From positions 1-7,715 of the forward strand of contig JAOAPP010000573.1 of the NCBI GenBank assembly GCA_025462985.1: 7,715 bases of DNA. The letters run 5' to 3'. The translations under genes were made by a program, and so were the position numbers. Origin of the DNA: Bryobacterales bacterium. Lineage in GTDB: Bacteria > Acidobacteriota > Terriglobia > Bryobacterales > Bryobacteraceae. The number at the start of each line of letters is the position of its first letter. The stretch's first letter is position 1. Below, piece after piece: positions 5,131 through 7,715 of the stretch. A model generated the notes under the pieces. It made no database searches. It had not been told where the DNA came from and saw nothing but the letters and a program-made list of their open reading frames with translations.

Positions 5131-7715
5131 ATGGCGAGATTTTTCATAGGCCGCCCAATCGTCGCGATGGTCATATCGATCATTACCGTGATCGTCGGCC
5201 TGGTTTCGATGCTGGGCCTTCCTACCGCGCAGTTCCCGAATATTGCTCCTCCCGAGATTCTGGTCCAGGCCACCTACCCGGGAGCGGATGCTCAAACTCT
5301 GGTGCAGTCCGTCGCAACGCCTCTGGAGCAGCAGATCACGGGCGTCGACAACATGAACTACATGTATTCGACCAGCGCGAATAATGGACTCACCCAGATC
5401 ACGGTCGATTTCAACATCAAGACGAATCCTGACATCGATCAGGTACTGACACAGCTGCGAACGTCACAGGCGCAATCCCAATTACCGGCGCAGGTAAATG
5501 CGGCCGGTCTGACGGTTTCGAAATCGTTGACCGCTCCGCTGATGCTGCTCTCGCTGTACTCGCCGAAAGATACGTACGATTCGACATTTCTGGCGAACTA
5601 CGGATACATCAGTCTGGTGGACGAGTTGACCCGCGTGCCTGGCATCTCGCGTGTGCAGGTGTTCGGCGCAGGCCAGTATGCGATGCGTTTGTGGGTTAAC
5701 CCGGATCAACTGGCAAAGCTCCAGATAACCGTTCCGCAGATCATTGCAGCGGTGCAAACGCAAAATACCGTGAATCCGGCAGGACAGATTGGCGCACAGC
5801 CCGTGCCAAATGGGCAGCCCTTCACTTACACGGTGCGAGCGCAAGGCCGATTGGCTTCGCCCGAAGAGTTCGGCAACATCATTTTGCGCGTCAATCCCGA
5901 CGGTTCCAATTTGCGGGTGAAAGATGTTGCGCGCATAGAGCTCGGGGCGCAAACGTACAACATTGAAGGTCGTTACAACGGCAAGTCATCCGCCATTCTG
6001 GCGATCTATCAGCTTCCCGGATCGAATGCGGTGCAGGCGGCCGCAGCGGTACGGGCTCGGATGAATCAGCTGGAAAAACGCTTCCCGGAAGACCTGACTT
6101 ACACCGTTAGCCTGGACACAACGTTGGCGGTTTCTGCGGGAATCAGAGAGATTGAATTCACTTTGCTGGAATCGCTCGGGCTGGTCGTGTTGGTGGTTTA
6201 CATATTCCTGCAAAACTGGCGCGCCACTTTAATTCCGCTGCTTGCGGTCCCGGTCTCACTGATCGGAACGTTTGTTGTCTTTCCGCTGCTCGGATTCTCC
6301 ATCAACACCCTGTCGCTGTTTGGCCTTGTATTAGCGATCGGACTGGTGGTAGACGACGCCATTGTGGTGGTTGAAGCGGTGGAGCGCCACATTGAAGAAG
6401 GCATGTCTCCGAGAGATGCGGCCTTGCAGGCGATGCGGGAAGTTTCCGGACCTGTTGTAGCGATTGCGCTCATCCTGGCGGCGGTCTTCATCCCAACGGT
6501 GTTTATCCCAGGCATTACCGGACGCCTCTATCAGCAGTTCGCAGTCACCATTGCAATTTCGGTTTTGTTTTCGGCATTTAATGCGTTGTCTCTCAGTCCG
6601 GCGCTTTCGGCGCTTTTGTTGAAGCCGCGCAAGAGGACTCGCGGCCCGCTTGGGGCGTTCTTCCGTGGGTTCAACCGGGTTTTCGGACGGGTGACAGAGA
6701 AGTACGTCGGATTCTCCGGCCTCCTCATGCGCAAGGCGTTCATCAGCGTTCTATTCCTTGGAGTGATGGCCGTTGGAGCAGTCATGGTCGGAAAGAAGCT
6801 TCCGCCTGCGTTCTTGCCGGTCGAAGATCAAGGCTACCTCTTCGTCGCGCTTCAGTTGCCCGATGCAGCGTCGTTGCAGCGCACGAGCGAGGCGGCTCGC
6901 GACGTTGAGAACAAATTGCTGCATACGCCAGGCGTTCGAGGCGTTACCTCAGTGATCGGGTTCAGTTTGTTGAGTATCACGCAGCAGACTTACAGTGCGT
7001 TCTTCTTTGTAACCTTGAAACCTTGGGAAGAACGTAAACAGCCCAATGAGCAGTACGCGGCAATTCTTGGGAACGCCGCCGGCGCTCTTTCTCAGGTCCG
7101 GGCGGGACTGGCGTTCTCCTTCCCACCGCCTGCTATTCCGGGTGTTGGCACGTCAGGCGGCGTGACGTTCGTGCTCGAGGATCGCTCCGGCGGATCACAG
7201 GAGTTCTTGACACAGCACCTGATGACATTCATGCAGGCGGCACAGAAACGTCCGGAGATTGCGGCCATCTTACCCAGTTACATTCCGGCCGTACCGCAGA
7301 TTTATGCGGATGTTGATCGCATGAAGGTGATGCGCGAAGGCGTGAACATCGGCGACGTGTACAACACCATGCAGACGTTTATGGGCGGCTACCTGGTGAA
7401 TTACTTCAACCGCTTTGGCCGCCAGTGGCAGGTTTATGTGGAGGCGGAAGGAGACTTCCGGACTCGCGTGGAAAACCTGGGCCGCTTTTACGTTGGGAAC
7501 TCGCATGGCGGGATGGTGCCTCTGAGCGCGGTGACAAACACCAAACCAATCGCGGGGCCGGAGTTCACAATGCGCTACAACGAGTACCGGTCCGCGCAAC
7601 TCAACGTTTCGACCGCGCCCGGATACAGCAGTGGCCAGGCCATGAAGGCGCTGGAGGAAGTTTTCGCGCAGTCTATGCCGAAGGAGATGGGCTTCGATTA
7701 CATGGGAATGTCCTT
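5131..7715 (+). CDS. RND multidrug efflux transporter, HAE1/AcrB-type (3'-partial)
   Basis: One uninterrupted frame gives 861 residues before the window ends; AcrB-type proteins have about 1,040-1,060, so the last fifth is missing. The protein is the proton-driven inner-membrane pump of a tripartite efflux system. It begins MARFFIGRPIVAMVIS with the first membrane helix near 12-30. The first periplasmic porter region follows (PGADAQTLVQSVATPLEQQITGV split over about 50-70; FGAGQYAMRLWVNP near 179-192). Membrane helices 2-6 span about 345-500. Helix 4 carries the proton-relay pair Asp408-Asp409 in GLVVDDAIVVVE, matching AcrB Asp407-Asp408; the position of AcrB Asn415 is Ala here. Helix 7 lies near 538-555. 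The second periplasmic half starts after PPAFLPVEDQG, with the switch-loop region near 610-622 (GFSLLSITQQTYS). The partner Lys of helix 10 lies outside the window. Start supported by GAGGGAG and 3-bp spacing from the adaptor. No outer-membrane factor is visible yet. Confidence 0.97.
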   Translation, partial: MARFFIGRPIVAMVISIITVIVGLVSMLGLPTAQFPNIAPPEILVQATYPGADAQTLVQSVATPLEQQITGVDNMNYMYSTSANNGLTQITVDFNIKTNPDIDQVLTQLRTSQAQSQLPAQVNAAGLTVSKSLTAPLMLLSLYSPKDTYDSTFLANYGYISLVDELTRVPGISRVQVFGAGQYAMRLWVNPDQLAKLQITVPQIIAAVQTQNTVNPAGQIGAQPVPNGQPFTYTVRAQGRLASPEEFGNIILRVNPDGSNLRVKDVARIELGAQTYNIEGRYNGKSSAILAIYQLPGSNAVQAAAAVRARMNQLEKRFPEDLTYTVSLDTTLAVSAGIREIEFTLLESLGLVVLVVYIFLQNWRATLIPLLAVPVSLIGTFVVFPLLGFSINTLSLFGLVLAIGLVVDDAIVVVEAVERHIEEGMSPRDAALQAMREVSGPVVAIALILAAVFIPTVFIPGITGRLYQQFAVTIAISVLFSAFNALSLSPALSALLLKPRKRTRGPLGAFFRGFNRVFGRVTEKYVGFSGLLMRKAFISVLFLGVMAVGAVMVGKKLPPAFLPVEDQGYLFVALQLPDAASLQRTSEAARDVENKLLHTPGVRGVTSVIGFSLLSITQQTYSAFFFVTLKPWEERKQPNEQYAAILGNAAGALSQVRAGLAFSFPPPAIPGVGTSGGVTFVLEDRSGGSQEFLTQHLMTFMQAAQKRPEIAAILPSYIPAVPQIYADVDRMKVMREGVNIGDVYNTMQTFMGGYLVNYFNRFGRQWQVYVEAEGDFRTRVENLGRFYVGNSHGGMVPLSAVTNTKPIAGPEFTMRYNEYRSAQLNVSTAPGYSSGQAMKALEEVFAQSMPKEMGFDYMGMS

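Noticed and set aside
4674..5384. 236-residue + strand frame overlapping the adaptor-transporter junction
   Set aside because: It is an alternative frame of two certain genes, rich in Arg/Gly/Ser, with no recognisable domain.
5482..5952. 156-residue - strand frame inside the RND transporter
   Set aside because: It is antisense to conserved AcrB-type sequence, His/Arg-rich and without domain; the sense frame is uninterrupted.
1..7715. Search for CRISPR repeats, tRNA/rRNA, transposase or phage genes, toxin-antitoxin pairs
   Set aside because: No spaced direct repeats, RNA signatures or mobile-element motifs were found; all long stretches are explained by the listed genes.

Overview
The window looks like chromosomal DNA from a moderately GC-rich, Gram-negative soil bacterium. 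An Acidobacteriota (Terriglobia-like) source is my best guess, judging by the style of the carbohydrate-esterase-like hydrolase, the DUF2905 membrane protein and the RND pump. This is an inference from family resemblance, not a proven assignment. I see no RNA gene, insertion sequence, phage gene or CRISPR array, and no gap of more than 300 bases without a gene.

Layout. (1) Positions 1-1111, + strand: the 3' part of an alpha/beta hydrolase that enters from the left edge and is broken by a one-base deletion near 394. A small DUF2905 membrane protein (896-1111) follows and begins where the hydrolase should end. A possible stem-loop terminator sits at the DUF2905 stop. (2) Positions 1162-3760, - strand: a three-gene set read right to left, namely a TetR-family repressor (3158-3760), an aldo/keto reductase of the YajO/IolS-like type (2135-3100) and a second aldo/keto reductase of the YdbC/PdxI-like type (1162-2049). 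(3) Positions 3761-3939: a 179-bp divergent intergenic region with a palindrome that could be the repressor's operator. (4) Positions 3940-7715, + strand: an RND efflux operon with a lipoprotein-type periplasmic adaptor (AcrA-like) and, 3 bp later, the inner-membrane HAE1/AcrB-type transporter, cut by the right edge at residue 861 of an expected 1,040-1,060 or so.

How the genes may work together. The repressor is divergent from the adaptor-pump operon and heads a strand shared with two NADPH-type carbonyl reductases. One ligand-responsive TetR protein acting in the shared intergenic region could control both export and reduction of a toxic compound such as an aldehyde, quinone or other electrophile. 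The layout supports this, but nothing in the sequence identifies the ligand or substrate. The outer-membrane channel is not in view and may lie downstream. I did not find a clearly undescribed system. The items most worth checking are the TetR/reductase/pump arrangement with its palindrome and the broken hydrolase that runs into DUF2905.
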